The notes beneath the pieces are model-generated. The model had not been told where the DNA came from. It ran no database searches and saw only the letters and a program-made list of their open reading frames with translations. Shown here in pieces: positions 42,703 through 56,649 of a stretch of DNA of 64,000 nt. The stretch's first letter is position 1; each line of letters opens with the position of its first letter. The stretch covers positions 4,340,001-4,404,000 of the forward strand of contig CANUEZ040000191.1 of assembly GCA_948099385.1 (NCBI GenBank). Direction: 5' to 3'. The stretch is from Fasciola hepatica. Lineage: Eukaryota; Platyhelminthes; Trematoda; Plagiorchiida; Fasciolidae. The translations under genes were made by a program, and so were the position numbers.

Positions 42703-45700
42703 AAAACCAAGGCATTCCCTTATGAACAATCCTAACACAGATCCCTCATACAATGCAATAGAGCAGTAGCAGAGTAGATTTGTATAATATGATTCTCCAT
42801 GCAGCTTGAACACTGAACTGACCATTGAAAATGATGGAAGCACTGTACAGCTGTTTGATCCGCTAAGGGAATCATGAGCATTGCACATGGACAGAGCCCA
42901 CACGGGGACACGAACAAGGGTTGGGGTGAACGAATGTCAGTCGAACACCCAAACCACAAGGCTATCCCATATGGGTCTCAACGCTTTGTTCAACATATAC
43001 ACTACATGATATAGCACAATCCCCAAATTCGATTCGGCTTTCACAATGGATTTGAACGGTAACAACCAAATTCTCCCACACCGATCCAATCCTATGTTCC
43101 ATCACTTCTCTATTTATGGGCCTAAGTAAAACCAAGGCATTCCCTTATGAACACAGATCGCTCATACAATGCAATAGAGCAGTAGCAGAGTAGATTTGTA
43201 TAATATGATTCTCCATGCAGCTTGAACACTGAACTGACCATTGAAAATGATGGAAGCACTGTACAGCTGTTTGATCCGCTAAGGGAATCATGAGCATTGC
43301 ACATGGACAGAACACACACGGGGACACGAACAAGGGTTGGGGTGAACGAATGTCAGTCGCACACCCAAACCACAAGGCTATCCGATATGGGTCTCAACGC
43401 TTTGTTCAACATATACAATACATGATATAGCACAATCCCCAAATTGGCTTCGGCTTTCGCTTTCGCTTTGAACGGTAACAACCAAATTCTCGCACACCGA
43501 TCCAATCCTATGTTCCATCACTTCTCTATTTATGGGCCTAAGTAAAACCAAGGCATTTCCTTATGAACAATCCACACAGATTGCTCATACAATGCAAAAG
43601 AGCAGTAGCAGAATATATTGGTGTAATATGTTTCTCAAGGCAGCTTGAACACTGAACTGACCATTGAAAATGATGGAAGCACTGTACAGCTGTTTGATCC
43701 CCTAAGGGAATCATGAGCATTGCACATGGACAGAACACACACGGGGACGCGAACAAGGGTTGGGGAGAACGATTGTCAGTCGAACACCCAAACCACAAGG
43801 CTATCCGATATGGGTCTCAACGCTTTGTTCAACATATACAATACATGATATAGCACAATCCCCAAATTTGATTCGGCTTTCACATTGGATTTGAACGGTA
43901 ACAACCAAATTCTCGCACACCGATCCAATCATATGTTCCATCACTTCTCTATTTATGGGCCTAAGTAAGACCAAGGCATTCCCTTATGAACAATCCACAC
44001 AGATTGCTCATACAATGCAATAGAGCAGTAGCAGAGTAGATTTGTATAATATGATTCTCCATGCAGCTTGAACACTGAACTGACCATTGAAAATGATGGA
44101 AGCACCGTACAGCTGTTTGATCCGCTAAGGGAATTATGAGCATTGCACGTGGACAGAGCCCACTCGGAGACACGAACAAGGGTTGGGGTGATCGAATGTC
44201 AGTCGAACACCCGAACCACAAGGCTATCCGATATGGGTCTCAACGCTTTGTTCAACATATACAATACATGATATAGCACAATCCCCAAATTGGCTTCGGC
44301 TTTCGCTTTCGATTTGAACGGTAACAACCAAATTCTCGCACACCGATCCAATCCTATGTTCCATCACTTCTCTATTTATGGGCCTAAGTAAAACCAAGGC
44401 ATTCCCTTATGAACAATCCACACAGATTGCTCATACAATGCAATAGAGCAGTAGCAGAGTAGATTTGTATAATATGATTCTCCATGCACCTTGAAAACTG
44501 AACTGAACATTGAAAATTATGGAAGCACTGTACAGCTGTTTGATCCGCTAAGGGAATCATGAGCATTGCACATGGACTGATCCCAATCGGAGACACGAAC
44601 AAGGGTTTGGGTGAACGATTGTCAGTCGAACACCCAAATCTCAAGGCTATCCCATATGGGTCTCAACGCTTTGTTCAACATATACACTACATGATATAGC
44701 ACAATCCCCAAATTCGATTCGGCTTTCACATTGGATTTGAACGGTAACAACCAAATTCTCGCACACCGATCCAATCCTATGTTCCATCACTTCTCTATTT
44801 ATGGGCCTAAGTAAAACCAAGGCATTCCCTTATGAACACAGATCGCTCATACAATGCAATAGAGCAGTAGCAGAGTAGATTTGTATAATATGTTTCTCAA
44901 GGCAGCTTGAACACTGAACTGACCATTGAAAATTATGGAAGCACTGTACAGCTGTTTGATTCGCTAAGGGAATCATGAGCATTGCACATGGACAGAACAC
45001 ACACGGGGACGCGAACAAGGGTTGGGGTGAACGAATGTCAGTCGAACACCCAAACCACAGGGCTATCCGATATGGGTCTCAACGCTTTGTTCAAGATATA
45101 CAATGCATGATATAGCACAATCCCCAAATTCGATTCGGCTTTCACGTTGGATTTGAACGGTAACAACCAAATTCGCGAACACCGATCCAATCCTATGTTC
45201 CATCACTTCTCTAGTTATGGGCCTAAGTAAAACCAAGGTATTCCCTTATGAACAATCCACACAGATTGCTCATACAATGCAATAGAGCAGTAGCAGAGTA
45301 GATTTGTATAATGTGATTCTCCATGCAGCTTGAACACTGAACTGACCATTGAAAATGATGGAAGCACTGTACAGCTTTTTGATCCGCTAAGGGAATCATG
45401 AGCATTGCACATGGACAGAGCCCACACAGGGACACGAACAAGGGTTGGAGTGAACGAATGTCAGTCGAACACCCAAACCACAAGGCTATCGATATGGGTC
45501 TCAACGCTTTGTTCAACATATACACTACATGATATAGCACAATCCCCAAATTGGCTTCGGCTTTCGCTTTCGCTTTGAACGGTAACAACCAAATTCTCGC
45601 ACACCGATCCAATCCTATGTTCCATCACTTCTCTATTTATGGGCCTAAGTAAAACCAAGGCATTCCCTTATGAACAATCCACACAGATTGCTCATACAAT

Positions 45701-46496
45701 GCAATAGAGCAGTAGCAGAGTAGATTTGTATAATATGATTCTCCATGCAGCTTGAACACTGAACTGACCATTGAAAATGATGGAAGCACTGTACAGCTGT
45801 TTGATCCGCTAAGGGAATCATGAGCATTGCACATGGACAGAACACACACGGGGACACGAACAAGGGTTGGGGTGAACGAATGTCAGTCGAACACCCAAAC
45901 CACAAGGCTATCCCATATGGGTCTGAACGCTTTGTTCAACATATACAATACATGATATAGCACAATCCCCAAATTGGCTTCGGCTTTCGCTTTCGCTTTG
46001 AACGGTAACAACCAAATTCTCGCACACCGATCCAATCCTATGTTCCATCACTTCTCTATTTATGGGCCTAAGTAAAACCAAGGCATTCCCTTATGAACAA
46101 TCCACACAGATTGCTCATACAATGCAAAAGAGCAGTAGCAGACTATATTGGTGTAATATGTTTCTCAAGGCAGCTTGAACACTGAACTGACCATTGAAAA
46201 TGATGGAAGCACTGTACAGCTGTTTGATCCGCTAAGGGAATCATGAGGATTGCACATGGACAGAACACACACGGGGACGCGAACAAGGGTTGGGGAGAAC
46301 GATTGTCAGTCGAACACCCAAACCACAAGGCTATCCGATATGGGTCTCAACGCTTTGTTCAACATATACAATACATGATATAGCACAATCCCCAAATTGG
46401 ATTCGGCTTTCACATTGGATTTGAACGGTAACAACCAAATTCTCGCACACCGATCCAATCATATGTTCCATCACTTCTCTATTTATGGGCCTAAGT
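42703..46496. repeat. Units 102-110, mixed monomers with deletion units
   Basis: Unit starts are 42703, 43128, 43544, 43967, 44390, 44813, 45229, 45651 and 46074. The units at 43128 and 44813 are only 416 bp because gaacaatccacacagattg is shortened to gaacacagatcg. The units at 43544 and 46074 share a divergent head patch (atattggtgtaatatgtttc, then tcaaggcagc). The unit at 45229 shares ataatgtgattc and cagctttttgatcc with the unit at 51999. Confidence 0.85.
43149..43155. other. 7-bp deletion junction in a 416-bp unit
   Basis: The usual tgaacaatccacacagattg reads tgaacacagatcg here. Seven bases are lost, with short ac/aca homology at the junction. The same junction is at about 44834-44841 in the unit starting at 44813, four units downstream, so the deletion has been copied within the array. 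Confidence 0.8.
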
Positions 46497-47341
46497 AAGA
46501 CCAAGGCATTCCCTTATGAACAATCCACACAGATTGCTCATACAATGCAACAGAGCAGTAGCAGAGTAGATTTGTATAATATGATTCTCCATGCAGCTTG
46601 AACACTGAAATGACCATTGAAAATGATGGAAGCACTGTACAGCTGTTTGATCCGCTAAGGGAATCATGAGCATTGCACATGGACTGAGCCCAATCGAAGA
46701 CACGAACAACGGTTGGGAAGAACGATTGTCAGTCGAACACCCAAACCACAAGGCTATCCCATATGGGTCTCAACGCTTTGTTCAACATATACATTACATG
46801 ATATAGCACAATCCCCAAATTGGCTTCGGCTTTCGCTTTCGCTTTGAACGGTAACAACCAAATTCTCGCACACCGATCCAATCCTATGTTCTATCAATTC
46901 TCTATTTATGGGCCTAAGTAAAACCAAGGCATTCCCTTATGAACAATCCACACAGATTGCTCATACAATGCAATAGAGCAGTAGCAGAGTAGATTTGTAT
47001 AATATGATTCTCCATGCAGCTTGAACACTGAACTGACCATTGAAAATGATGGAAGCACTGTACAGCTGTTTGATCTGCTAAGGGAATCATGAGCATTGCT
47101 TATGGACAGAAAACCCACAGGTCAATGCCAAGGGTTGGGGAGAAGGATTGTCAGTCGAACGCCCAAACCACAAGGCTATCCGATATGAGTCTCAACGCTT
47201 TGTTCAACATATACAATACATGATATAGCACAATCCCCAAATTGGCTTCGGCTTTCGCTTTCGCTTTGAACGGTAACAACCAAATTCTCGCACACCGATC
47301 CAATCCTATGTTCCATCACTTCTCTATTTATGGGCCTAAGT
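46497..47341. repeat. Two-unit relative of the five-unit block
   Basis: Unit 46497 has ggactgagcccaatcgaag and cggttgggaagaacg. Unit 46920 has gcttatggacagaaaaccc followed by acaggtcaatgcc. The same pair occurs at 47765-48609 and 49879-50723. This pair differs slightly (aagacc head, ctgaaatgacc, gatctgctaag, catatacaatac), so it is an older copy or the source from which the five-unit block was built. Confidence 0.8.
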
Positions 47342-49564
47342 AAAACCAAGGCATTCCCTTATGAACAATCCACACAGATTGCTCAAACAATGCAATAGAG
47401 CAGTAGCAGAGTAGATTTGTATAATATGATTCTCCATGCAGCTTGAACACTGAACTGACCATTGAAAATGATGGAAGCACTGTACAGCTGTTTGATCCGC
47501 TAAGGGAATCATGAGCATTGCACATGGACAGAGCCCACTCGGAGACACGAACAAGGGTTTGGGTGAACGATTGTCAGTCGAACACCCAAACCACAAGGCT
47601 ATCCCATATGGGTCTCAACGCTTTGTTCAACATATACACTACATGATATAGCACAATCCCCAAATTGGCTTCGGCTTTCGCTTTCGCTTTGAACGGTAAC
47701 AACCAAATTCTCGCACACCGATCCAATCCTATGTTCTATCAATTCTCTATTTATGGGCCTAAGTAAAACCAAGGCATTCCCTTATGAACAATCCACACAG
47801 ATTGCTCATACAATGCAACAGAGCAGTAGCAGAGTAGATTTGTATAATATGATTCTCCATGCAGCTTGAACACTGAACAGACCATTGAAAATGATGGAAG
47901 CACTGTACAGCTGTTTGATCCGCTAAGGGAATCATGAGCATTGCACATGGACTGAGCCCAATCGAAGACACGAACAACGGTTGGGAAGAACGATTGTCAG
48001 TCGAACACCCAAACCACAAGGCTATCCCATATGGGTCTCAACGCTTTGTTCAACATATACATTACATGATATAGCACAATCCCCAAATTGGCTTCGGCTT
48101 TCGCTTTCGCTTTGAACGGTAACAACCAAATTCTCGCACACCGATCCAATCCTATGTTCTATCAATTCTCTATTTATGGGCCTAAGTAAAACCAAGGCAT
48201 TCCCTTATGAACAATCCACACAGATTGCTCATACAATGCAATAGAGCAGTAGCAGAGTAGATTTGTATAATATGATTCTCCATGCAGCTTGAACACTGAA
48301 CTGACCATTGAAAATGATGGAAGCACTGTACAGCTGTTTGATCCGCTAAGGGAATCATGAGCATTGCTTATGGAGAGAAAACCCACAGGTCAATGCCAAG
48401 GGTTGGGGAGAAGGATTGTCAGTCGAACGCCCAAACCACAAGGCTATCCGATATGAGTCTCAACGCTTTGTTCAACATATACACTACATGATATAGCACA
48501 ATCCCCAAATTGGCTTCGGCTTTCGCTTTCGCTTTGAACGGTAACAACCAAATTCTCGCACACCGATCCAATCCTATGTTCCATCACTTCTCTATTTATG
48601 GGCCTAAGTAAAACCAAGGCATTCCCTTATGAACAATCCACACAGATTGCTCATACAATGCAATAGAGCAGTAGCAGAGTAGATTTGTATAATATGATTA
48701 TCCATGCAGCTTGAACACTGAACTGACCATTGCAAATTATGGAAGCACTGTACAGCTGTTTGATCCGCTAAGGGAATCATGAGCATTGCACATGGACAGA
48801 GCCCACTCGGAGACACGAACAAGGGTTTGGGTGAACGAATGTCAGTCGAACACCCAAACCACAAGGCTATCCGATATGGGTCTCAACGCTTTGTTCAACA
48901 TATACAATACATGATATAGCACAATCCCCAAATTGGCTTCGGCTTTCACTTTCGCTTTGAACGGTAACAACCAAATTCTCGCACACCGATCCAATCCTAT
49001 GTTCCATCACTTCTCTATTTATGGGCCAAAGTAAAACCAAGGCATTCCCTTATGAACAATCCACACAGATTGCTCATACAATGCAATAGAGCAGTAGCAG
49101 AGTAGATTTGTATAATATGATTCTCCATGCAGCTTGAACACTGAACTGACCATTGAAAATTATGGAAGCACTGTACAGCTGTTTGATCCGCTAAGGGAAT
49201 CATGAGCATTGCACATGGACATAGCCCACACGGGGACACGAACAAGGGTTGGGGTTAACGAATGTCAGTCGAACACCCAAACCACAAGGCTATCCGATAT
49301 GGGTCTCAACGCTTTGTTCAACATATACACTACATGATACAGCACAATCCCCAAATTGGCTTCGGCTTTCGCTTTCGCTTTGAACGGTAACAACCAAATT
49401 CTCGCACACCGATCCAATCCTATGTTCCATCACTTCTCTATTTATGGGCCTAAGTAAAACCAAGGCATTCCCTTATGAACAATCCACACAGATTGCTCAA
49501 ACAATGCAATAGAGCAGTAGCAGAGTAGATTTGTATAATATGATTCTCCATGCAGCTTGAACAC
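47227..49564. repeat. Five-unit tandem duplication, copy 1 (offset 2114 bp)
   Basis: Bases 47227-49564 match 49341-51678 at a constant offset of 2114 bp. Because the match (2338 bp) is longer than the offset, the two copies overlap and form a continuous tandem of period five units. I saw one difference (gattatcc at 48699 against gattctcc at 50813). The left limit is base 47226 (t) against 49340 (c). The right limit is base 49565 (t) against 51679 (a). Unit starts are 47342, 47765, 48188, 48610 and 49033. Confidence 0.9.
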
Positions 49565-51678
49565 TGAACTGACCATTGAAAATGATGGAAGCACTGTACA
49601 GCTGTTTGATCCGCTAAGGGAATCATGAGCATTGCACATGGACAGAGCCCACTCGGAGACACGAACAAGGGTTTGGGTGAACGATTGTCAGTCGAACACC
49701 CAAACCACAAGGCTATCCCATATGGGTCTCAACGCTTTGTTCAACATATACACTACATGATATAGCACAATCCCCAAATTGGCTTCGGCTTTCGCTTTCG
49801 CTTTGAACGGTAACAACCAAATTCTCGCACACCGATCCAATCCTATGTTCTATCAATTCTCTATTTATGGGCCTAAGTAAAACCAAGGCATTCCCTTATG
49901 AACAATCCACACAGATTGCTCATACAATGCAACAGAGCAGTAGCAGAGTAGATTTGTATAATATGATTCTCCATGCAGCTTGAACACTGAACAGACCATT
50001 GAAAATGATGGAAGCACTGTACAGCTGTTTGATCCGCTAAGGGAATCATGAGCATTGCACATGGACTGAGCCCAATCGAAGACACGAACAACGGTTGGGA
50101 AGAACGATTGTCAGTCGAACACCCAAACCACAAGGCTATCCCATATGGGTCTCAACGCTTTGTTCAACATATACATTACATGATATAGCACAATCCCCAA
50201 ATTGGCTTCGGCTTTCGCTTTCGCTTTGAACGGTAACAACCAAATTCTCGCACACCGATCCAATCCTATGTTCTATCAATTCTCTATTTATGGGCCTAAG
50301 TAAAACCAAGGCATTCCCTTATGAACAATCCACACAGATTGCTCATACAATGCAATAGAGCAGTAGCAGAGTAGATTTGTATAATATGATTCTCCATGCA
50401 GCTTGAACACTGAACTGACCATTGAAAATGATGGAAGCACTGTACAGCTGTTTGATCCGCTAAGGGAATCATGAGCATTGCTTATGGAGAGAAAACCCAC
50501 AGGTCAATGCCAAGGGTTGGGGAGAAGGATTGTCAGTCGAACGCCCAAACCACAAGGCTATCCGATATGAGTCTCAACGCTTTGTTCAACATATACACTA
50601 CATGATATAGCACAATCCCCAAATTGGCTTCGGCTTTCGCTTTCGCTTTGAACGGTAACAACCAAATTCTCGCACACCGATCCAATCCTATGTTCCATCA
50701 CTTCTCTATTTATGGGCCTAAGTAAAACCAAGGCATTCCCTTATGAACAATCCACACAGATTGCTCATACAATGCAATAGAGCAGTAGCAGAGTAGATTT
50801 GTATAATATGATTCTCCATGCAGCTTGAACACTGAACTGACCATTGCAAATTATGGAAGCACTGTACAGCTGTTTGATCCGCTAAGGGAATCATGAGCAT
50901 TGCACATGGACAGAGCCCACTCGGAGACACGAACAAGGGTTTGGGTGAACGAATGTCAGTCGAACACCCAAACCACAAGGCTATCCGATATGGGTCTCAA
51001 CGCTTTGTTCAACATATACAATACATGATATAGCACAATCCCCAAATTGGCTTCGGCTTTCACTTTCGCTTTGAACGGTAACAACCAAATTCTCGCACAC
51101 CGATCCAATCCTATGTTCCATCACTTCTCTATTTATGGGCCAAAGTAAAACCAAGGCATTCCCTTATGAACAATCCACACAGATTGCTCATACAATGCAA
51201 TAGAGCAGTAGCAGAGTAGATTTGTATAATATGATTCTCCATGCAGCTTGAACACTGAACTGACCATTGAAAATTATGGAAGCACTGTACAGCTGTTTGA
51301 TCCGCTAAGGGAATCATGAGCATTGCACATGGACATAGCCCACACGGGGACACGAACAAGGGTTGGGGTTAACGAATGTCAGTCGAACACCCAAACCACA
51401 AGGCTATCCGATATGGGTCTCAACGCTTTGTTCAACATATACACTACATGATACAGCACAATCCCCAAATTGGCTTCGGCTTTCGCTTTCGCTTTGAACG
51501 GTAACAACCAAATTCTCGCACACCGATCCAATCCTATGTTCCATCACTTCTCTATTTATGGGCCTAAGTAAAACCAAGGCATTCCCTTATGAACAATCCA
51601 CACAGATTGCTCAAACAATGCAATAGAGCAGTAGCAGAGTAGATTTGTATAATATGATTCTCCATGCAGCTTGAACAC
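49341..51678. repeat. Five-unit tandem duplication, copy 2
   Basis: Second copy of 47227-49564. Unit starts are 49456, 49879, 50302, 50724 and 51147, each 2114 bp after its partner. All marker variants recur in the same order (caaacaatgc; cccaatcgaag; aggtcaatgcc; ccattgcaaattatgg; ggccaaag with gatacagcac). Confidence 0.9.
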
Positions 51679-51998
51679 AAAACTGACCATTGAAAATGAT
51701 GGAAGCACTGTACAGCTGTTTGATCCGCTAAGGGAATCATGAGCATTGCACATGGACGGAGGCCACACGGGGACACGAACAAGGGTTGGGGTGAACGATT
51801 GTCAGTCGAACACCCAAACCACAAGGCTATCCGATATGGGTCTCAACGCTTTGTTCAACATATACAATACATGATATAGCACAATCCCCAAATTGGTTTC
51901 GGCTTTCGCTTTAGCTTTCGCTTTGAACGATAACAATCAAATTCTCGCACACCGATCGAATCCTATATTCCATCACTTCTCTATTTATGGGCCTAAGT
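51570..51998. repeat. 429-bp unit with an extra hexamer
   Basis: The tract at 51896-51925 has five GCTTTN hexamers (gtttcg, gctttc, gcttta, gctttc, gctttg) instead of four, which explains the 429-bp length. The unit also has cacaaaactgacc, gacggaggccacacgg, gaacgataacaatc and cgatcgaatcctatattcc. The unit at 56650 shares all of these. Confidence 0.88.
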
Positions 51999-52844
51999 AA
52001 AACCAAGGCATTTCCTTATGAACAATCCACACAGATTGCTCATACAATGCAATAGAGCAGTAGCAGAGTAGATTTGTATAATGTGATTCTCCATGCAGCT
52101 TGAACACTGAACTGACCATTGAAAATTATGGAAGCACTGTACAGCTTTTTGATCCGCTAAGGGAATCATGAGCATTGCACATGGACAGAGCCCACACAGG
52201 GACACGAACAAGGGTTGGAGTGAACGAATGTCAGTCGAACACCCAAACCACAAGGCTATCCCATATGGGTCTCAACGCTTTGTTCAACATATACACTACA
52301 TGATATAGCACAATCCCCAAATTGGCTTCGGCTTTCGCTTTCGCTTTGAACGGTAACAACCAAATTCTCGCACACCGATCCAATCCTATGTTCCATCACT
52401 TCTCTATTTATGGGCCTAAGTAAAACCAAGGCATTCCCTTATGAACAATCCACACAGATTGCTCATACAATGCAATAGAGCAGTAGCAGAGTAGATTTGT
52501 ATAATATGATTCTCCATGCAGCTTGAACACTGAACTGACCATTGAAAATGATGGAAGCACTGTACAGCTGTTTGATCCGCTAAGGGAATCATGAGCATTG
52601 CACATGGACATAGCCCACACGGGGACACGAACAAGGGTTGGGGAGAAGGAATGTCAGTCGAACACCCAAACCACAAGGCTATCCCATATGGGTCTCAACG
52701 CTTTGTTCAACATATGCACTACATGATATAGCACAATCCCCAAATTGGCTTCGGCTTTCGCTTTCGCTTTGAACGGTAACAACCAAATTCTCGCACACCG
52801 ATCCAATCCTATGTTTCATCACTTCTCTATTTATGGGCCTAAGT
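51999..52844. repeat. Units 124-125
   Basis: Unit starts are 51999 and 52422. Unit 51999 resembles unit 45229, 16 units upstream (ataatgtgattc, cagctttttgatcc, ggttggagtgaacg). Unit 52422 is near the majority form with gacatagcccacacgggg. No special structure is seen. Confidence 0.8.
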
Positions 52845-55800
52845 AAGACCAAGGCATTCCCTTATGAACAATCCACACAGATTGCTCATACAATGCAATA
52901 GAGCAGTAGTAGAGTAGATTTGTATAACATGATTCTCCATGCAGCTTGAACACTGAACAGACCATTGAAAATGATGGAAGCACTGTACAGCTGTTTGATC
53001 TGCTAAGGGAATCATGAGCATTGCACATGGACAGAGCCCACACGGGGACACGAACAAGGGTTGGGGTGAACGAATGTCAGTCGAACACCCAAACCACAAG
53101 GCTATCCGATATGGGTCTCAACGCTTTGTTCAACATATACACTACATGATACAGCACAATCCCCAAATTGGCTTCGGCTTTTGCTTTCGCTTTGAACGGT
53201 AACAACCAAATTCTCGCACACCGATCCAATCCTATGTTCCATCACTTCTCTATTTATGGGCCTAAGTAAAACCAAGGCATTCCCTTATGAACAATCCACA
53301 CAGATTGCTCAAACAATGCAATAGAGCAGTAGCAGAGTAGATTTGTATAATATGATTCTCCATGCAGCTTGAACACAAAACTGACCATTGAAAATGATGG
53401 AAGCACTGTACAGCTGTTTGATCCGCTGAGGGAATCATGAGCATTGCACATAGACAGAGCCCACTCGGAGACACGAACAAGGGTTGGGGTGAACGAATGT
53501 CAGTCGAACACCCAAACCACAAGGCTATCCGATATGGGTCTCAACGCTTTGTTCAACATATACACTACATGATACAGCACAATCCCCAAATTGGCTTCGG
53601 CTTTTGCTTTCGCTTTGAACGGTAACAACCAAATTCTCGCACACCGATCCAATCCTATGTTCCATCACTTCTCTATTTATGGGCCTAAGTAAAACCAAGG
53701 CATTCCCTTATGAACAATCCACACAGATTGCTCAAACAATGCAATAGAGCAGTAGCAGAGTAGATTTGTATAATATGATTCTCCATGCAGCTTGAACACA
53801 AAACTGACCATTGAAAATGATGGAAGCACTGTACAGCTGTTTGATCCGCTGAGGGAATCATGAGCATTGCACATAGACAGAGCCCACTCGGAGACACGAA
53901 CAAGGGTTGGGGTGAACGAATGTCAGTCGAACACCCAAACCACAAGGCTATCCGATATGGGTCTCAACGCTTTGTTCAACATATACACTACATGATATAG
54001 CACAATCCCCAAATTGGCTTCGGCTTTCGCTTTCGCTTTGAACGGTAACAACCAAATTCTCGCACACCGATCCAATCCTATGTTTCATCACTTCTCTATT
54101 TATGGGCCTAAGTAAGACCAAGGCATTCCCTTATGAACAATCCACACAGATTGCTCATACAATGCAATAGAGCAGTAGTAGAGTAGATTTGTATAACATG
54201 ATTCTCCATGCAGCTTGAACACTGAACAGACCATTGAAAATGATGGAAGCACTGTACAGCTGTTTGATCTGCTAAGGGAATCATGAGCATTGCACATGGA
54301 CAGAGCCCACACGGGGACACGAACACGGGTTGGGGTGAACGAATGTCAGTCGAACACCCAAACCACAAGGCTATCCGATATGGGTCTCAACGCTTTGTTC
54401 AACATATACACTACATGATACAGCACAATCCCCAAATTGGCTTCGGCTTTTGCTTTCGCTTTGAACGGTAACAACCAAATTCTCGCACACCGATCCAATC
54501 CTATGTTCCATCACTTCTCTATTTATGGGCCTAAGTAAAACCAAGGCATTCCCTTATGAACAATCCACACAGATTGCTCAAACAATGCAATAGAGCAGTA
54601 GCAGAGTAGATTTGTATAATATGATTCTCCATGCAGCTTGAACACTGAACTGACCATTGAAAATGATGGAAGCACTGTACAGCTGTTTGATCCGCTAAAG
54701 GAATCATGAGCATTGCACATAGACAGAGCCCACTCGGAGACACGAACAAGGGTTGGGGTGAAGGAATGTCAGTCGAACACCCAAACCGTAAGGCTTCCGA
54801 TATGGGTCTCAACGCTTTGTTCAACATATACACTACATGATATAGCACAATCCCCAAATTGGCTTCGGCTTTCGCTTTCGCTTTGAACGGTAACAACCAA
54901 ATTCTCGCACACCGATCCAATCCTATGTTTCATCACTTCTCTATTTATGGGCCGAAGTAAAACCAAGGCATTTCCTGATGAACAATCCACACAGATTGCT
55001 CATACAATGCAATAGAGCAGTAGTAGAGTAGATTTGTATAACATGATTCTCCATGCAGCTTGAACACTGAACAGACCATTGAAAATGATGGAAGCACTGT
55101 ACAGCTGTTTGATCCGCTAAGGGAATCATGAGCATTGCACATGGACAGAGCCCACACAGGGACACGAACACGGGTTGGGGTGAACGAATGTCAGTCGTAC
55201 ACCCAAACCACAAGGCTATCCGATATGGGTCTCAACGCTTTGTTCAACATATACACTACATGATACAGCACAATCCCCAAATTGGCTTCGGCTTTTGCTT
55301 TCGCTTTGAACGGTAACAACCAAATTCTCGCACACCGATCCAATCCTATGTTCCATCACTTCTCTATTTATGGGCCTAAGTAAAACCAAGGCATTCCCTT
55401 ATGAACAATCCACACAGATTGCTCAAACAATGCAATAGAGCAGTAGCAGAGTAGATTTGTATAATATGATTCTCCATGCAGCTTGAACACTGAACTGACC
55501 ATTGAAAATGATGGAAGCACTGTACAGCTGTTTGATCCGCTGAGGGAATCATGAGCATTGCACATAGACAGAGCCCACTCGGAGTCACGAACAAGGGTTG
55601 GGGTGAACGAATGTCAGTCGAACACCCAAACCACAAGGCTATCCGATATGGGTCTCAACGCTTTGTTCAACATATACAATACATGATATAGCACAATCCC
55701 CAAATTGACTTTGGCTTTCGCTTTCGCATTGAACGGTAACAACCAAATTCTCGCACACCGATCCAATCCTATGTTCCATCACTTATCTATTTATGGGCCT

Positions 55801-56649
55801 AAGTAAAACCAAGGCATTTCCTTATGAACAATCCACACAGATTGCTCATACAATGCAATAGAGCAGTAGCAGAGTAGATTTGTATAATATGATTCTCCAT
55901 GCAGCTTGAACACTGAACTGACCATTGAAAATGATGGAAGCACTGTACAGCTGTTTGAACCGCTAAGGGAATCATGAGCATTGCACATGGACAGAACCCA
56001 CACGGGGACACGAACAAGGGTTTGGGTGAACGATTGTCAGTCGAACACCCAAACCACAAGGCTATCGATATGGGTCTCAACGCTTTGTTCAACATATACA
56101 CTACATGATATAGCACAATCCCCAAATTGGCTTCGGCTTTCGCTTTCGCTTTGAACGGTAACAACCAAATTCTCGCACACCGATCCAATCCTATGTTCCA
56201 TCACTTCTCTATTTATGGGCCTAAGTAAGACCAAGGCATTCCCTTATGAACAATCCACACAGATTGCTCATACAATGCAGTAGAGCAGTAGTAGAGTAGA
56301 TTTGTATAACATGATTCTCCATGCAGCTTGAACACTGAACAGACCATTGAAAATGATGGAAGCACTGTACAGCTGTTTGATCTGCTAAGGGAATCATGAG
56401 CATTGCACATGGACAGAGCCCACACGGGGACACGAACACGGGTTGGGGTGAACGAATGTCAGTCGAACACCCAAACCACAAGGCTATCCGATATGGGTCT
56501 CAACGCTTTGTTCAACATATACACTACATGATACAGCACAATCCCCAAATTGGCTTCGGCTTTCGCTTTCGCTTTGAACGGTAACAACCAAATTCTCGCA
56601 CACCGATCCAATCCTATGTTCCATCACTTCTCTATTTATGGGCCTAAGT
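52845..56649. repeat. Interleaved C and D subtype units
   Basis: Unit starts are 52845 (C), 53268 (D), 53691 (D), 54114 (C), 54537 (D), 54959 (C), 55382 (D), 55805 (other) and 56227 (C). Type C has gtagtagagtagatttg, ataacatgattc and gaacagacc. Type D has caaacaatgc and cacatagacagagcccac. Units 53268 and 53691 are nearly identical neighbours, differing by gatacagc/gatatagc and cttttgc/ctttcgc, so a single unit was duplicated there. Elsewhere C and D alternate. Confidence 0.85.
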
